From: a virus
Reading direction: 5' to 3' (one strand)
Length of the DNA: 26,907 nucleotides
Virus record (IMG/VR): IMGVR_UViG_3300037346_000191
Coordinates: 1-26,907 of that record
The translations under genes and the position numbers were made by a program. The notes beneath the pieces are model-generated. The model was given only the letters and a program-made list of their open reading frames with translations. It was not told the origin of the DNA and searched no databases. Shown here piece after piece: positions 8,505 through 17,604 of this stretch (its first letter is position 1; each line of letters opens with the position of its first letter).

Positions 8505-9617
8505 TTAGCTAGGGTTCTCGTTTGATGCAATGACGTTATCAATAGTCAGATCATCGTTATAGCCAATTGCTCCTGGTACGTTATAGCCAGCTCCGCCAGT
8601 TTCGATGCTAGTAGTTGGGACTGGGTATGGGAAGCTTTCGGTAACTGAATTTACAGCAGTTACACGAGCGCCACGCGTTACAGGCGTGCTTAGGATATCT
8701 TGAGTAATTGAGGCGTTTAGGTAGCTAACAACGTTACCAACTACACCCGAAACAATCTTCTCACCGTTGAACAACGAACCAATGTTCTGAACCGAAATAA
8801 CGTCGCCAACCTCTAGTAGAGGAGGAGCGCTAAAGGTCAGGCTTGCAGTTGTGTCAGTTAGTGTTGCAAGGAAGCTGTCAACTGTGATGGCGCTTGGTGA
8901 AGTAGCAGCAGCCGAGGTGAATACTACCTGGTCAGTTGCGTTGTCAGTCCAAGTGTAGAACCCATTTAGACCATTAGGTGCCCAGTCGGAGCGAGCATAC
9001 GCGTATGGACGCTCTGCAGCAACTGGGAATTCCCAGCGGCCGTCAATACCTGACTTGAAGTTCTCGTTGCCCAGGCCATAGCCTTCGAAGGTGTTAGCCA
9101 TTAGACCGTTTTCAATAACACGGTCGCCAGACTGACGCATCTTGACGTACGGGAACACCCAGTAGAAGTAAGGAAGAACGCCAGCGCGCTTTCCGCTCTT
9201 CACTGCGTGGGACCATGCTTCAATGGCAACACCGTTGCCGGCAGGGTCATCGCCAACACCAGGAGCGGCCCAGCCAACAGACTTGTTGTTTGGGTCGGCT
9301 ACTGTGCCTAGGTTCTTGCGCAACAGTAGTCCACCAGAAATCAGAGCCGAAAGCTCTGGGTCTGGCTCGCAGATAGCAAGCTCCATAGTAATTCGTTTTA
9401 GAGTGTCCGGAGCCTTGTAGGTCACGCAAACGACGCCATTAGCGCCCTTTTCTGTGATCTCATCGCCCTCTTCATACTCGGGGGTAAAGGAAACTCTCAT
9501 GAAGGCGGAGGTAGTGTAGCTATCCTGATTGCCAGTCATAAGGTTTCCAGCAGCATCTAGGCGTGTGACACGGATTGACACACCCTGAATGCTGGCTGCA
9601 TATTCTTGAGTAGCCAT
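8505..9617 (-). CDS. Major tail protein (tail tube, 370 aa)
   Basis: The ATG has AAGGAG at good spacing. The N-terminal part contains GVSIRVTRLDAAGN, FTPEYEEGDEI and YKAPDTLKRITMEL followed by a CEPDPEL motif. This is a pattern I associate with actinobacteriophage major tail proteins. Residues 150-215 (WVFPYVKM, then EGYGLGN and WEFPVAAERPYAYA) continue the tube-forming fold. Residues 230-340 are Ser/Thr/Val-rich and may be an added beta domain on the tube surface. The tube protein is normally among the most abundant virion proteins, in line with the strong hairpin behind the gene. It lies upstream of the neck genes rather than next to the chaperones. Confidence 0.8.
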   Translation of the reverse strand: MATQEYAASIQGVSIRVTRLDAAGNLMTGNQDSYTTSAFMRVSFTPEYEEGDEITEKGANGVVCVTYKAPDTLKRITMELAICEPDPELSALISGGLLLRKNLGTVADPNNKSVGWAAPGVGDDPAGNGVAIEAWSHAVKSGKRAGVLPYFYWVFPYVKMRQSGDRVIENGLMANTFEGYGLGNENFKSGIDGRWEFPVAAERPYAYARSDWAPNGLNGFYTWTDNATDQVVFTSAAATSPSAITVDSFLATLTDTTASLTFSAPPLLEVGDVISVQNIGSLFNGEKIVSGVVGNVVSYLNASITQDILSTPVTRGARVTAVNSVTESFPYPVPTTSIETGGAGYNVPGAIGYNDDLTIDNVIASNENPS

Positions 9618-9640
9618 AAGCTATTCTCCTTATTTCTTGA

Positions 9641-10504
9641 TTAAGCTGTTAGATCGACTCGAACAGCGAGGTGGATGGATGTGTCAAAGTAAGCTGCCGC
9701 AGGGCGGATTGCCTTGATCCTCATGTCATTTTTATTGCCCGACACATCGTAAGCTTGCGCTAGATTGTCGTTTACGACATCAACGTCACCAAGGTAAACC
9801 TTGACAGCGCCTGTGCCATAAATCCATTTGTTGATGGCTGATGCAGCAGCACCAGTTACACCAGTTGGGCCATTACCTGAATAGCCAGCGCCCACAATTA
9901 CGGGGGTGCCAATCCTAGTGACAAGAGTTCCGTCTTTTGACTTCTCTAACCTAGTATTTAGAAGTGAAGCTACATCGCTAGTCATGTGGATTACCCCAGT
10001 CTCGCCTGCGTCTGATGCGACTGCAATTGAGCGCTCTAGCTCAGCAAGTGCAAGTGTGGCACCAAGAGCGGTTCCGCTGTTAACCAAAGTAGTTCCAGCA
10101 TCAGATAGGGCTTTATTGTCGTGACTCTCGCCCTTTCGAACCGCACCGTCCCAAAGCTCTGTCTCTATAGATTTCTGGCTCATGCCTTCAATCTGACGAG
10201 ATAGTCGAGCAATTCGGTCAATAGCGTTAAAACTTAGTCCCGAGCGTGTCTCGGTCAGTTCAATGAAGAAGGGCTTGATGTCATCGTAATAATTGACAAC
10301 TCCGCCAGTAACTACAGATCCGTTAGTATTGTCTGTGTCATCCCAGTTTTTGAGCTCCTGCACGGTGGTTTCCCATTCTTGGGCAAAACCTCGGACCCAC
10401 TGGTCCTCTCCTGGAGCGTTCTCTGGCTTAACAACAGCAAGTAGACCAAAGGCGGACGGCACGATTGCAGGTGCCGATACTACGCCTGTCTTTGAGAAAG
10501 CCAT
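9641..10504 (-). CDS. Second HK97-fold-like capsid protein (287 aa)
   Basis: The ATG is preceded by AAGGA. Residues 55-120 contain an acidic loop (NWDDTDNTNGS) and a helix (IDRIARLSRQIEGMSQKSIE) like a spine helix. Residues 165-215 read IHMTSDVASLLNTRLEKS then VTRIGTPVIVGAGYSGNGP. That is the axial-domain pattern of HK97-like head proteins, followed by IYGTGAVKVYLGDV and a beta-rich end. No delta domain or protease site is obvious. Next to the scaffold-capsid fusion, it could be a second shell subunit, such as a separate pentamer or hexamer protein as annotated in some actinobacteriophages, or a decoration protein. The fold call is moderate; the role is inferred. Confidence 0.58.
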   Translation of the reverse strand: MAFSKTGVVSAPAIVPSAFGLLAVVKPENAPGEDQWVRGFAQEWETTVQELKNWDDTDNTNGSVVTGGVVNYYDDIKPFFIELTETRSGLSFNAIDRIARLSRQIEGMSQKSIETELWDGAVRKGESHDNKALSDAGTTLVNSGTALGATLALAELERSIAVASDAGETGVIHMTSDVASLLNTRLEKSKDGTLVTRIGTPVIVGAGYSGNGPTGVTGAAASAINKWIYGTGAVKVYLGDVDVVNDNLAQAYDVSGNKNDMRIKAIRPAAAYFDTSIHLAVRVDLTA

Positions 10505-10541
10505 TTAAAATCCTTAATTTAAAATTATTTAGGGGGTGGGA

Positions 10542-10567
10542 GCCCCCCGAGCCGAAGCCCGGGGAGC
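10542..10567 (-). terminator. GC-rich UUCG-tetraloop hairpin between capsid genes
   Basis: GCTCCCCGGGC and GCTCGGGGGGC pair over 11 bp (two G-U pairs) around a C(UUCG)G tetraloop, an exceptionally stable motif. It lies in the 81-bp gap between the scaffold-capsid gene and the next capsid-like gene. The downstream RNA is A/U-rich but has no immediate U run. It could attenuate transcription or protect the capsid mRNA 3' end and so set the ratio of the two proteins. Confidence 0.55.
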
Positions 10568-10585
10568 CGCCCTATTTAGTTATAT

Positions 10586-12712
10586 TTAGAGCTCGATGGT
10601 TGATGCAGCTACGCCACCTAGGGTGTCGCGCAATGCAGCAGCCGAACCGTTAATGTTAACGGTCTGAGTGATCTTTAGAGATTCGATACCAACCTTGGCA
10701 ATGCCCTCGAAGGTCTCAACGAACATCTTGTAATCGTTGGTTCCAACTAGTGACGAGTCACGGATAATACCTAGGTCCAGCGATCCACCGTCTAGGAACA
10801 AGAATGTTCCTTCGGCGAATAGGAACCAGTCAAAGGCATCTGGGAACTCAAGAAGTGCAGCTGCACCCTGAGCACCAAAGTAAGTCATGTCAGGTGAACC
10901 GACTAGAGTTACGTTTGAACCAGATAGGTAGCCTTCGATCTCTGCACGGCCAACAGCTAGGGTGCTGTCTCCGGGCATTGAAACTGCAAGGTCAGAAGCC
11001 ATAGCATCGTATACCCAGTCTGGGATAAGAGCCTTTAGTGTAGTGGTCTGAGCAATGCGGTGACGTGAACGGTAAGCAACAGCTGCCTTACGTACTGATA
11101 CCAAGAAGTCGCGACCAAAACCAAGGATGGTTCCGGAAGTAACTGCAGTTGATGCTGCAGCAATCTTGGTTAGTAGGTCAACTTCACCTGCACGAGCGTG
11201 TGCAACTAGAGCTAGCTCATTGTGACGAGCAATCAACTCTGGGTACGCACGGGTCATTAGGTTACCGAACTGTAGCTGTAGTGTTACAGCGTCAGTTACT
11301 GCGGTGTTTTCTGCAGCAGCAACAACCGTTAGGCTCTCCTTTGTTGCGCCAGCTGGGGTAGCGTCAACAGCAGCAGTCCATACACCAACAGCGTCAGCGT
11401 AGTCACCCGATGCAAAGCTCGGAGCAGTTACGAAGCGGATACCGCCACGGTCTGCCTGGAACTTTGGAAGTGAGTCACGTACTGGACGTACAGTGGTTGA
11501 ACCTAGGCCGAAGATGTCATACTTGGTCTCAACTGGAGCACCATGTCCACCAGAAGCAACAAGTGCCTGGGCTGATAGTGATTCAATCTTGGCCGAGTTA
11601 GCCTCAGCATCGGTACCGAGGAAGCGGTCCTCAGCATATGTGGTTGAGAAAGACGCAACAATGTGCTGCTCTCCGTCGCCACCGTTTACACGGCGAAGAG
11701 AGTGAAGTCTCTTTTCCATGGCCTGAGATAGCTCAGACATATCGTTAATGGTGCTTCCCGCGGTGTACCCAGGGATATCAGCGCCAGCAGTAATTGCTAC
11801 TACAGGTGCCAGAGATTCCTGAACTACAGGTTGACGGTCGGCTGGGGCCTCGAAAGGCTGTTCAGCTGCAGCGGTCACTGCCTGCTCCTTCTGCTCTTCT
11901 ACAAGAGCTGTTGATGTTTCAATAGTTTCGTCTGAAGAGAGCTCAGTGGCTTCTTCAGTTGTGGTTGATAGTTCAGAACCGTCTACCTGATCGGTTGATG
12001 CTTGAATTGTGGCGTCTTCGGCAACTACTTCAGTAGTAACTTCAGCACCCGCAGAAAGCTCTGCAGCAGCTTCGGTTACAACTTCAGCTAGTTCCTCGGC
12101 AGCAGCCTCAGTCTCAACTGGAGTCTCGACGACTTCCTCTTCTGCTGCGGCTACTACCTCATCGGTAGAAAGCTCAGCTTCAGTGGTAACCTCTTCGACT
12201 ACTTCTTCTGCAGAAAGTTCTGCAACTTCGGTAATCTCGACAGCAGTGTCAATAGCAACTTCGTTAGAAGCGAGCTCATCGGAAGCGGATGCCTGAATTG
12301 ACATTTCCTCTTCTTCCTTCTCTTCTTCTTCCTCGGCTGGCATTTCTTCTGCCTCTACCTCTTCGGTCTCGTCTACAGCAGGAGTTTCCTCTGCTGGAGC
12401 TTCGTCCATAGGCATGTCTTCTTCGGTCATAGCCATTTCCTCTCCTTCGTCGTCAGCCATACCCTTAACACGGGCAGTAGCTTCTGCTGCACGGGTTGCA
12501 AGTTCTGCAGCCTGTGCTTCGCGGTTTGAAAGTTCCCCGCGTACCATATCTAGAGAGTCGGCAAGCGACGTCATAGCATCAACTGTCTCAGAAGTTGGTT
12601 CTTCAGTCTCAACCATTTCAAACTGCGAGATGATCTCTGCCTGAAGCTCGGCGACTTGGTCGTCACCTAGCTCAGCGAGTGAATCTAGCTGAGTTTTAAT
12701 TTGGTCGTACAC
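10586..12712 (-). CDS. Scaffold-major capsid protein fusion (708 aa)
   Basis: The start is a GTG with AGGAGG 4 nt upstream. Residues 1-85 are a charged helical region, likely coiled coil. Residues 86-275 are strongly acidic Glu/Ala/Val/Thr low complexity with repeated ELSxxE units, resembling a built-in scaffold. From about residue 300 the capsid part begins (ITAGADIPGYTAGS), followed by an HK97-like body. That body includes residues 405-445 (STTVRPVRDSLPKFQADRGG), a helix around 490-530, and a C-terminal axial/peripheral domain ending LFLDGGSLDLGIIRDSSL and KMFVETFEGIAKVG. The scaffold part is presumably removed by the prohead protease encoded just upstream. The capsid assignment is by fold pattern and gene order. 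Confidence 0.82.
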   Translation of the reverse strand: MYDQIKTQLDSLAELGDDQVAELQAEIISQFEMVETEEPTSETVDAMTSLADSLDMVRGELSNREAQAAELATRAAEATARVKGMADDEGEEMAMTEEDMPMDEAPAEETPAVDETEEVEAEEMPAEEEEEKEEEEMSIQASASDELASNEVAIDTAVEITEVAELSAEEVVEEVTTEAELSTDEVVAAAEEEVVETPVETEAAAEELAEVVTEAAAELSAGAEVTTEVVAEDATIQASTDQVDGSELSTTTEEATELSSDETIETSTALVEEQKEQAVTAAAEQPFEAPADRQPVVQESLAPVVAITAGADIPGYTAGSTINDMSELSQAMEKRLHSLRRVNGGDGEQHIVASFSTTYAEDRFLGTDAEANSAKIESLSAQALVASGGHGAPVETKYDIFGLGSTTVRPVRDSLPKFQADRGGIRFVTAPSFASGDYADAVGVWTAAVDATPAGATKESLTVVAAAENTAVTDAVTLQLQFGNLMTRAYPELIARHNELALVAHARAGEVDLLTKIAAASTAVTSGTILGFGRDFLVSVRKAAVAYRSRHRIAQTTTLKALIPDWVYDAMASDLAVSMPGDSTLAVGRAEIEGYLSGSNVTLVGSPDMTYFGAQGAAALLEFPDAFDWFLFAEGTFLFLDGGSLDLGIIRDSSLVGTNDYKMFVETFEGIAKVGIESLKITQTVNINGSAAALRDTLGGVAASTIEL

Positions 12713-12729
12713 TGTACCTCCTAGGCCAG

Positions 12730-12807
12730 TTAGTTTTGGGTGGTTGTTCCACCCACTGATTTACAGTCAAGGCCGAGGGACTTACGCATACACGCAAGGC
12801 GCTCCAC
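12730..12807 (-). CDS. Possible very short ORF (25 aa), unsupported
   Basis: In the 119-bp gap between the protease polyprotein and the capsid gene, a GTG at 12805-12807 opens a 25-codon frame. It contains RLACMRKSLGLDCKS and ends GGTTTQN before TAA. There is no good ribosome site, and its end overlaps a hairpin. It has two cysteines and a basic helix-like stretch that look protein-like, but so short a frame can easily arise by chance. It is listed because it is the only coding candidate in this gap. Confidence 0.2.
   Translation of the reverse strand: MERLACMRKSLGLDCKSVGGTTTQN
12738..12754 (-). promoter_or_regulatory. Short GC hairpin upstream of capsid gene
   Basis: GGGTGG and CCACCC form a perfect 6-bp stem around the 5-nt loop AACAA, about 20 nt before the AGGAGG ribosome site of the scaffold-capsid gene. 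The same GGGTGG...CCACCC core occurs in the longer hairpin at 8447-8490. No U tract follows. It may stabilise the 5' end of a processed capsid mRNA. Confidence 0.35.
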
Positions 12808-12831
12808 CTAGGGATAATTTTACCTTACTTT

Positions 12832-15800
12832 TTAGGTAAGGAGTCGGAGCAGGGTACTCATCTCAGATTGAACTTCACTTTGAGAGTACAGATCTGCACC
12901 CGACATGTAGGATCTCAGACTTTGCGTAGCAATATCTGCATCCTTTTTACCGATTTTTGCCTCGACACGAGTAATCATCTGATCGATGAGGTCCTTCAGT
13001 CCAGACGGTAGATCGCTAAATTTCAATTTTTCTGCATCTTGACCAAAAGGCAAGGGGAGGTTGGCGATTACAGTCCCAAGCTCTCCAGCAGTAGCACGAA
13101 CGTTTTCAAGAGCTTGTGGGTTCAAGGCATTTGAATCAATTCGGTCAATCATACCCAACAATTGATCACTTGCTCCAGCTGATGCTGCATAGTCTCCAGC
13201 AAAATCTAGATTCTCAGCTTCTTGAGCTTTTAGAAGGGCTTTAGATAGACCCGCTACGCCTAAATTCTGCTTTAAACGAGCCAAAACTGTCCGGTACTTA
13301 CCTTTTGCATCACGCGGCTGATTTACACCAGAAACAAATTTAGGCTCGCCGGTATCCGGATCGATAGTGCTATCAGGACTCTGTGACTTTCCTTTATTTG
13401 CCTTAACATCTTTAGCTGCCTTAATTTCTTCCTCAGTTTGCTTGTCTGCTTCAGACTTTGCGTCCTTCAACTTTTCCAAGTCAGAGTCAGAAATTTCCTT
13501 AGCAGCTTCAGCGAATTCAGAGTAAGCAGCAGCGGTTATTGCTGCACGCATAGTTGCAACATTGGAAGCTGCTTCCATAGAGTTTGCATTTTTCCACTGC
13601 TGGGGGACTAGGTACGAGCACTTAAGTGATCGCGCTCGAGCAATTATATGAACTCGAGTCGCTCTACGCTCAGATGGTTTCGCACGACCGTACGACTGAA
13701 TAGCGTTGCTAAGATCCTTCTTGTTGCGGATCGGGTACGCGCCGTCTTGCATTGCGTGACCCTTCTTGGCTAGTTCCATTCTCTCTTCGACCGGGATTTG
13801 GGAAAGTTCGGCAACAGCAGCTGCAACTAAAGCACTTTCACGCATCGCATACGCGCTGGCAGTTAGAGATTGTATGTTCATCTCGCGGAGTGACTTCTTT
13901 GCTTCCCTGACACGGATTCTTAGGTTTGGCGCAGTGGCCGCTAGCTGGCCAAGAGTAACAGCCTTGTGAGCTAGTGTCTGAACTGCTTCGCTCTTTAGGA
14001 CAGCCATATGGCTAGCCCCAGCGGCGACTAACGCAAGCATCTTTCCGCCTGCGATCATTGCACGAGCAGTTGGGAATCCTGGTACATTTACCTGGCAGAC
14101 AGCAACCAATTCCAATGAACCCTCAATTGGGCGCCAGTCTCCGGAAGGAGCAGATGCGCGAAGTGCACGAACCTGCATCTCATCTACGTTTGGTCGCAAG
14201 CAGCCGGCCACCCAGATACCGTACTGGTCTTCACCAGCGTGAACATCTGCAATGGCAGAAGCAGTGTCATCGTAATGCTTTGCTGCATCGGCAGCACTGG
14301 CATTAAGTGGAGCGTGGCCACCAGCTAAGGTCAACTGACCAACTGTAGCATCGGTCCCCTCTGCAGTGTGGACTACTCCAGTGTTAAAGTATGCGTACTT
14401 GCTACGAGAGCGAGGAGGCTTAGTTGAGCGCGGCAGTCCGATGTGGCTGACATTCCATGCGGCAATGTGGCCGTATACACGACCATCCTTGTCGACAGTT
14501 AGTGGCGTTGCTCGGGTAAGGGCGGGGTCTTGGAACCACAACGATGGCGGAGCCATAGGAATCTCTGACTCTAGGTATCCAGACGCCATAATTGGGTTGA
14601 GGTCGCAAAGACCATCCACGCACTCTTCGTAAACACCATCTTCTGGAATCACGTAGTCCTCCTGGTCCCCCGAGTTAGAAATAATTATGCTACATTCCTG
14701 GAATGCAGGCTTAGCTACAATTGTAGCAGCCATAATACGGGCTTTGTTTATAGTGAGCTTGTCCTTGCCCATCTCTTCACCAGCTTCATCCTCGGATCCT
14801 TCAGTTGCTGATTTTTTAGGGTGTTTCTCTTCTTTTGCCTCAAACTTGTCAAGGTCTACGGAAACTCCTCGTAGGAACCCATACTCTACTAATCTTTGGG
14901 CTTCACGACCATACGGTCCTGTGTCAAAAACACCAGTTGCGTTACCTAAACCGCCCGGGATACGCTCAACAGAGTCAATACGACCAACCACTACTGACCC
15001 ATCGTGGCCAGCACCAGTCTTAATCTGCCAAAGTAACGGGAGCGGAAGATCACGAAGTGTGATTGCACCATCTACAAACTTACGTCCGTCACCAGATTCT
15101 AATTCCTCAGGTACAAGCATAGGTATTGTGAAGTACGCACCCTTTTGAGGATTAACAGAGGCAATTAAGGCAACTTTTTCACGAGCATCTGAGGCCTTGG
15201 CACTCAGCTCTGACCTTGATAGTACTAATTGCTCAAACTCTTCTTGCGAAGTGAATAGCATCTCATTAGTGCTCATGCCTTTATTGCGCCCTGCATTCTT
15301 TTTACTGCCTGTGTATACGCCAGTTACTTCCTTGTGACGCAGCTGGCAGTAGCCCTTTGCGCGCGGGCCCATGTACTTGGAGAGATTACGCACGCAGCGG
15401 GTCCAGTCGCCGGGAGTTCCCCAACGAATTTTTGCTGCACCCTTGCCCTTAGTCCAATAACGACGAAGCCCCTCTGCATTGCCACGATTACGGTCAGCTC
15501 CTCCAGCTGCAAGCAGCGGATCTACTACCTTCTCCCAGAATATAGAAAAATCAAAGGCTGACGCCTGGATGGGAGGAGATGCTTTATCTGCCTGCTTTAA
15601 GACATCATTTAGTACGTCTTGATCGTCTAGTTCAACAACTGGTGGCGGTGTGGATGATTTAAGATCCATTAGGATTTGGTCATCTCTCTCCCACTTGCCT
15701 TCGCCTCTAGCGTAAGTTACTGGTTCTGTGGAAGTCTTAGACGCTGGTACAATTGCAATTACATCCATAACTGACTCTAAGTCATCAGGGGATAGTACAG

Positions 15801-17160
15801 CTAGGTACTTAGCGGGGACATCAGATTCTTTAGGGGAATTAATTAAGTCAGATTCTTTTGCAGCTGCAGCGTTGAGAGGCTTGAACGAGCTACGCTGTTT
15901 TGCAACCCAGGCTGGCCAATCGTTCATCAATGACTTGATCTCGGAATTTGTAAGAGGAGGAAGAGTCCCTGGCAAATGAGCCTTGGGTTGATTAATCGGA
16001 GTTCTTGGCTCTCCTAGTATCCCAGAAAGATCCAAGGGACCGTCAGATGTTGGAACTCTACGTGGTCCGGTTGTTGGAGCATCGGCTTCTGCGCGAGTAA
16101 ACTTGGCGTCAACACTTACAGTTCTGCCATCATCTAATTTAACATCTACTAACCCAGTGGTAGCGTCTACGCTTTCAATCACGCCGGAGCCGCGATCTCG
16201 GTCTCCTGATATCACAACACGTCCACCAGCTTTTGAAAATAGCCCTCCAGCGTCTCTAACTTGATTTGAAGCTTTCGCTGAGCGCTCTTCAGGGGTGTAG
16301 TTCCCATCTTGATTTGTAGGAGCTGATGACTTGGGTGCTGCAGCACTAACAAGTGGTATGCCTGCGGCACTTAACACTCGGTCGACCATATCAAAGTCTT
16401 CATCTGGCAATCCTTCTGCCATCAAATAAGTCTCTTCTGGGTCAATCTCATGCAGCATAACTGCAGAATGCGGACGCTCCTGCATAAAAGCCGAAATAAT
16501 GACAGCAGAGGACGGGTCAATCATGACATAATCCTTCTGGCAAGTATCAGAAGAGTCGTCTAGTGCTTTATCGTATGAGTAAAGATCTGCATCGACGTGT
16601 CCCATGTCGTCCCACTTGCAGTCGTCCCATACAAGAACTTGTCCATCGATTTCGATTTTGTATAGTCGATCTATGCCAGAGTTATCCATACGTATTCGAG
16701 CCATAAACTCTGGACCAACCTCTGGATCTAAGTTGTGGGCAGTCTGAAAATCGTTAAGTTCAGGGACATAATGCGGTATAACTCCATACTCTGAGTCTGC
16801 ATCATTAGATCCGTAGCCTCCAGCAGCTATAGCTTTTTTGTTCTCTCGTTCAACCACTGCAGAGGCCCACCTTTGCGCAGCATCTCCACCCCAAAGTCCC
16901 CAAGCGATACGGCCGTTAGATGGGAATCCATCCTCTCCGCGCTCGTAGCCTTTTGCCTTCTTGTCAACTTCGTGACGAGGAAAATACTTAGCGATGTGGC
17001 GAATCTTCTCTATGCCAATCTGCCCACCGGCAGCAAGGGTGCGAGCGCTGTTTACGCCAACGGGTGTGCCACCACGATTGTACTCTTTACGCCAATTTAA
17101 AGCCTTCTTAGCTTCATTTTGGACCCCACCGGGGATGGTGTACATGCGACTAGTGCTCAT
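12832..17160 (-). CDS. Multidomain head protein with central prohead protease (1442 aa)
   Basis: The ATG has GGAG 4 nt upstream and lies 9 bp after the preceding gene. Domains in order: residues 8-100, a phage-specific helical module (GGTPVGVNSARTLAAGG, RHIAKYFPRH, GRIAWGLWGGDA); 310-353, a small KOW/SH3-like beta unit; 538-625, a WTKGKGAAKIRWGTPGDWTR module; 664-825, the prohead maturation protease, with candidate catalytic His719 in GAGHDGSVVVGRID and Ser767 in LRGVSVDL; 868-1045, a beta-rich module (WFQDPALTRATPL, GDWRPIEGSLELVAVC); 1128-1190, a DGAYPIRNKKDLSNAI / GRAKPSERRA module; then a charged tail with QPRDAKGKY. Prohead proteases cleave scaffold and capsid during maturation. The protease is clear; the flanking modules are recurrent phage domains of unknown role, so this looks like a self-processed polyprotein. 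Confidence 0.85.
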   Translation of the reverse strand: MSTSRMYTIPGGVQNEAKKALNWRKEYNRGGTPVGVNSARTLAAGGQIGIEKIRHIAKYFPRHEVDKKAKGYERGEDGFPSNGRIAWGLWGGDAAQRWASAVVERENKKAIAAGGYGSNDADSEYGVIPHYVPELNDFQTAHNLDPEVGPEFMARIRMDNSGIDRLYKIEIDGQVLVWDDCKWDDMGHVDADLYSYDKALDDSSDTCQKDYVMIDPSSAVIISAFMQERPHSAVMLHEIDPEETYLMAEGLPDEDFDMVDRVLSAAGIPLVSAAAPKSSAPTNQDGNYTPEERSAKASNQVRDAGGLFSKAGGRVVISGDRDRGSGVIESVDATTGLVDVKLDDGRTVSVDAKFTRAEADAPTTGPRRVPTSDGPLDLSGILGEPRTPINQPKAHLPGTLPPLTNSEIKSLMNDWPAWVAKQRSSFKPLNAAAAKESDLINSPKESDVPAKYLAVLSPDDLESVMDVIAIVPASKTSTEPVTYARGEGKWERDDQILMDLKSSTPPPVVELDDQDVLNDVLKQADKASPPIQASAFDFSIFWEKVVDPLLAAGGADRNRGNAEGLRRYWTKGKGAAKIRWGTPGDWTRCVRNLSKYMGPRAKGYCQLRHKEVTGVYTGSKKNAGRNKGMSTNEMLFTSQEEFEQLVLSRSELSAKASDAREKVALIASVNPQKGAYFTIPMLVPEELESGDGRKFVDGAITLRDLPLPLLWQIKTGAGHDGSVVVGRIDSVERIPGGLGNATGVFDTGPYGREAQRLVEYGFLRGVSVDLDKFEAKEEKHPKKSATEGSEDEAGEEMGKDKLTINKARIMAATIVAKPAFQECSIIISNSGDQEDYVIPEDGVYEECVDGLCDLNPIMASGYLESEIPMAPPSLWFQDPALTRATPLTVDKDGRVYGHIAAWNVSHIGLPRSTKPPRSRSKYAYFNTGVVHTAEGTDATVGQLTLAGGHAPLNASAADAAKHYDDTASAIADVHAGEDQYGIWVAGCLRPNVDEMQVRALRASAPSGDWRPIEGSLELVAVCQVNVPGFPTARAMIAGGKMLALVAAGASHMAVLKSEAVQTLAHKAVTLGQLAATAPNLRIRVREAKKSLREMNIQSLTASAYAMRESALVAAAVAELSQIPVEERMELAKKGHAMQDGAYPIRNKKDLSNAIQSYGRAKPSERRATRVHIIARARSLKCSYLVPQQWKNANSMEAASNVATMRAAITAAAYSEFAEAAKEISDSDLEKLKDAKSEADKQTEEEIKAAKDVKANKGKSQSPDSTIDPDTGEPKFVSGVNQPRDAKGKYRTVLARLKQNLGVAGLSKALLKAQEAENLDFAGDYAASAGASDQLLGMIDRIDSNALNPQALENVRATAGELGTVIANLPLPFGQDAEKLKFSDLPSGLKDLIDQMITRVEAKIGKKDADIATQSLRSYMSGADLYSQSEVQSEMSTLLRLLT

Positions 17161-17169
17161 TATGCTCCG

Positions 17170-17562
17170 TTAGTTGGGTTCAACTTCAGATGGATCTACA
17201 GTCTCCCCAGGAGATATCATCCTGCTGAAGGGTAGAATGTCGTCTTTGGATAGATCTTCTCCACGTCCCCAAGCTTTGATTAACTCTGGATTCCACTCTT
17301 CGTCATCGTCTGGGTCAGAGTCTTTTGCGAGCAAAATGTCAGTGCTCCAGTCAAAAGAGTAAATGTCATACTTTTCTGGCGATGTTATATAGCTATTTAG
17401 AGGCTCCTCTTTACGAGAGGCAACATCCCAATCTTCGCCTTTTGGTCGGCCCATAATCCCAAACATGCTAAACATGTAGATGCCATCTACTTGGTCAGTG
17501 TCTTTGTCTACGTAAAAGTAGATGGTTGGGTCACCAGAAAGTTCGAACTGTGGTTCAGCCAT
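17170..17562 (-). CDS. Hypothetical acidic protein (130 aa)
   Basis: The ATG is preceded by AGGA about 9 nt upstream and is the first gene after the promoter candidate at 17612-17639. The protein starts AEPQFELSGDPTIYFYVD and is strongly acidic, with a DPDDDEEW cluster around residues 83-90. An aromatic-rich centre (GIYMFSMFGIMG, YDIYSFDWSTDILL) suggests a compact beta fold. I do not recognise the family. Its stop is 9 bp before the protease polyprotein, so the two are cotranscribed and it may be a head-assembly factor. Confidence 0.75.
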   Translation of the reverse strand: MAEPQFELSGDPTIYFYVDKDTDQVDGIYMFSMFGIMGRPKGEDWDVASRKEEPLNSYITSPEKYDIYSFDWSTDILLAKDSDPDDDEEWNPELIKAWGRGEDLSKDDILPFSRMISPGETVDPSEVEPN

Positions 17563-17584
17563 AATTTTGATCCTAATCTTTCGG

Positions 17585-17604
17585 TAGCTAGTTGGATCTA
17601 GCTA
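17585..17604. repeat. Inverted repeat in leader region
   Basis: TAGCTAG and CTAGCTA form a perfect 7-bp inverted repeat around a 6-nt centre. It begins at about the predicted transcription start of the promoter candidate and lies 23 bp before the ATG of the 130-residue gene. It could be a 5' mRNA hairpin or a regulator operator. Confidence 0.45.

Noticed and set aside
12009-12296. Plus-strand 95-codon Ser/Thr/Ala-rich ORF
   Set aside because: It is the antisense of the Glu/Ala-rich scaffold region, where the repetitive codons leave the opposite strand stop-free. It has no ribosome site and no recognisable domain.
12822-12840. Short inverted repeat CCTTAC/GTAAGG at the end of the protease gene as a terminator
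   Set aside because: It has only 6 A/T-rich base pairs, overlaps the stop codon and lacks a suitable U tract; it is too weak to call.
14687-15148. Plus-strand 153-codon ORF
   Set aside because: It is opposite the conserved prohead protease core. The composition (Ser/Pro/Arg-rich) is that of an antisense frame.
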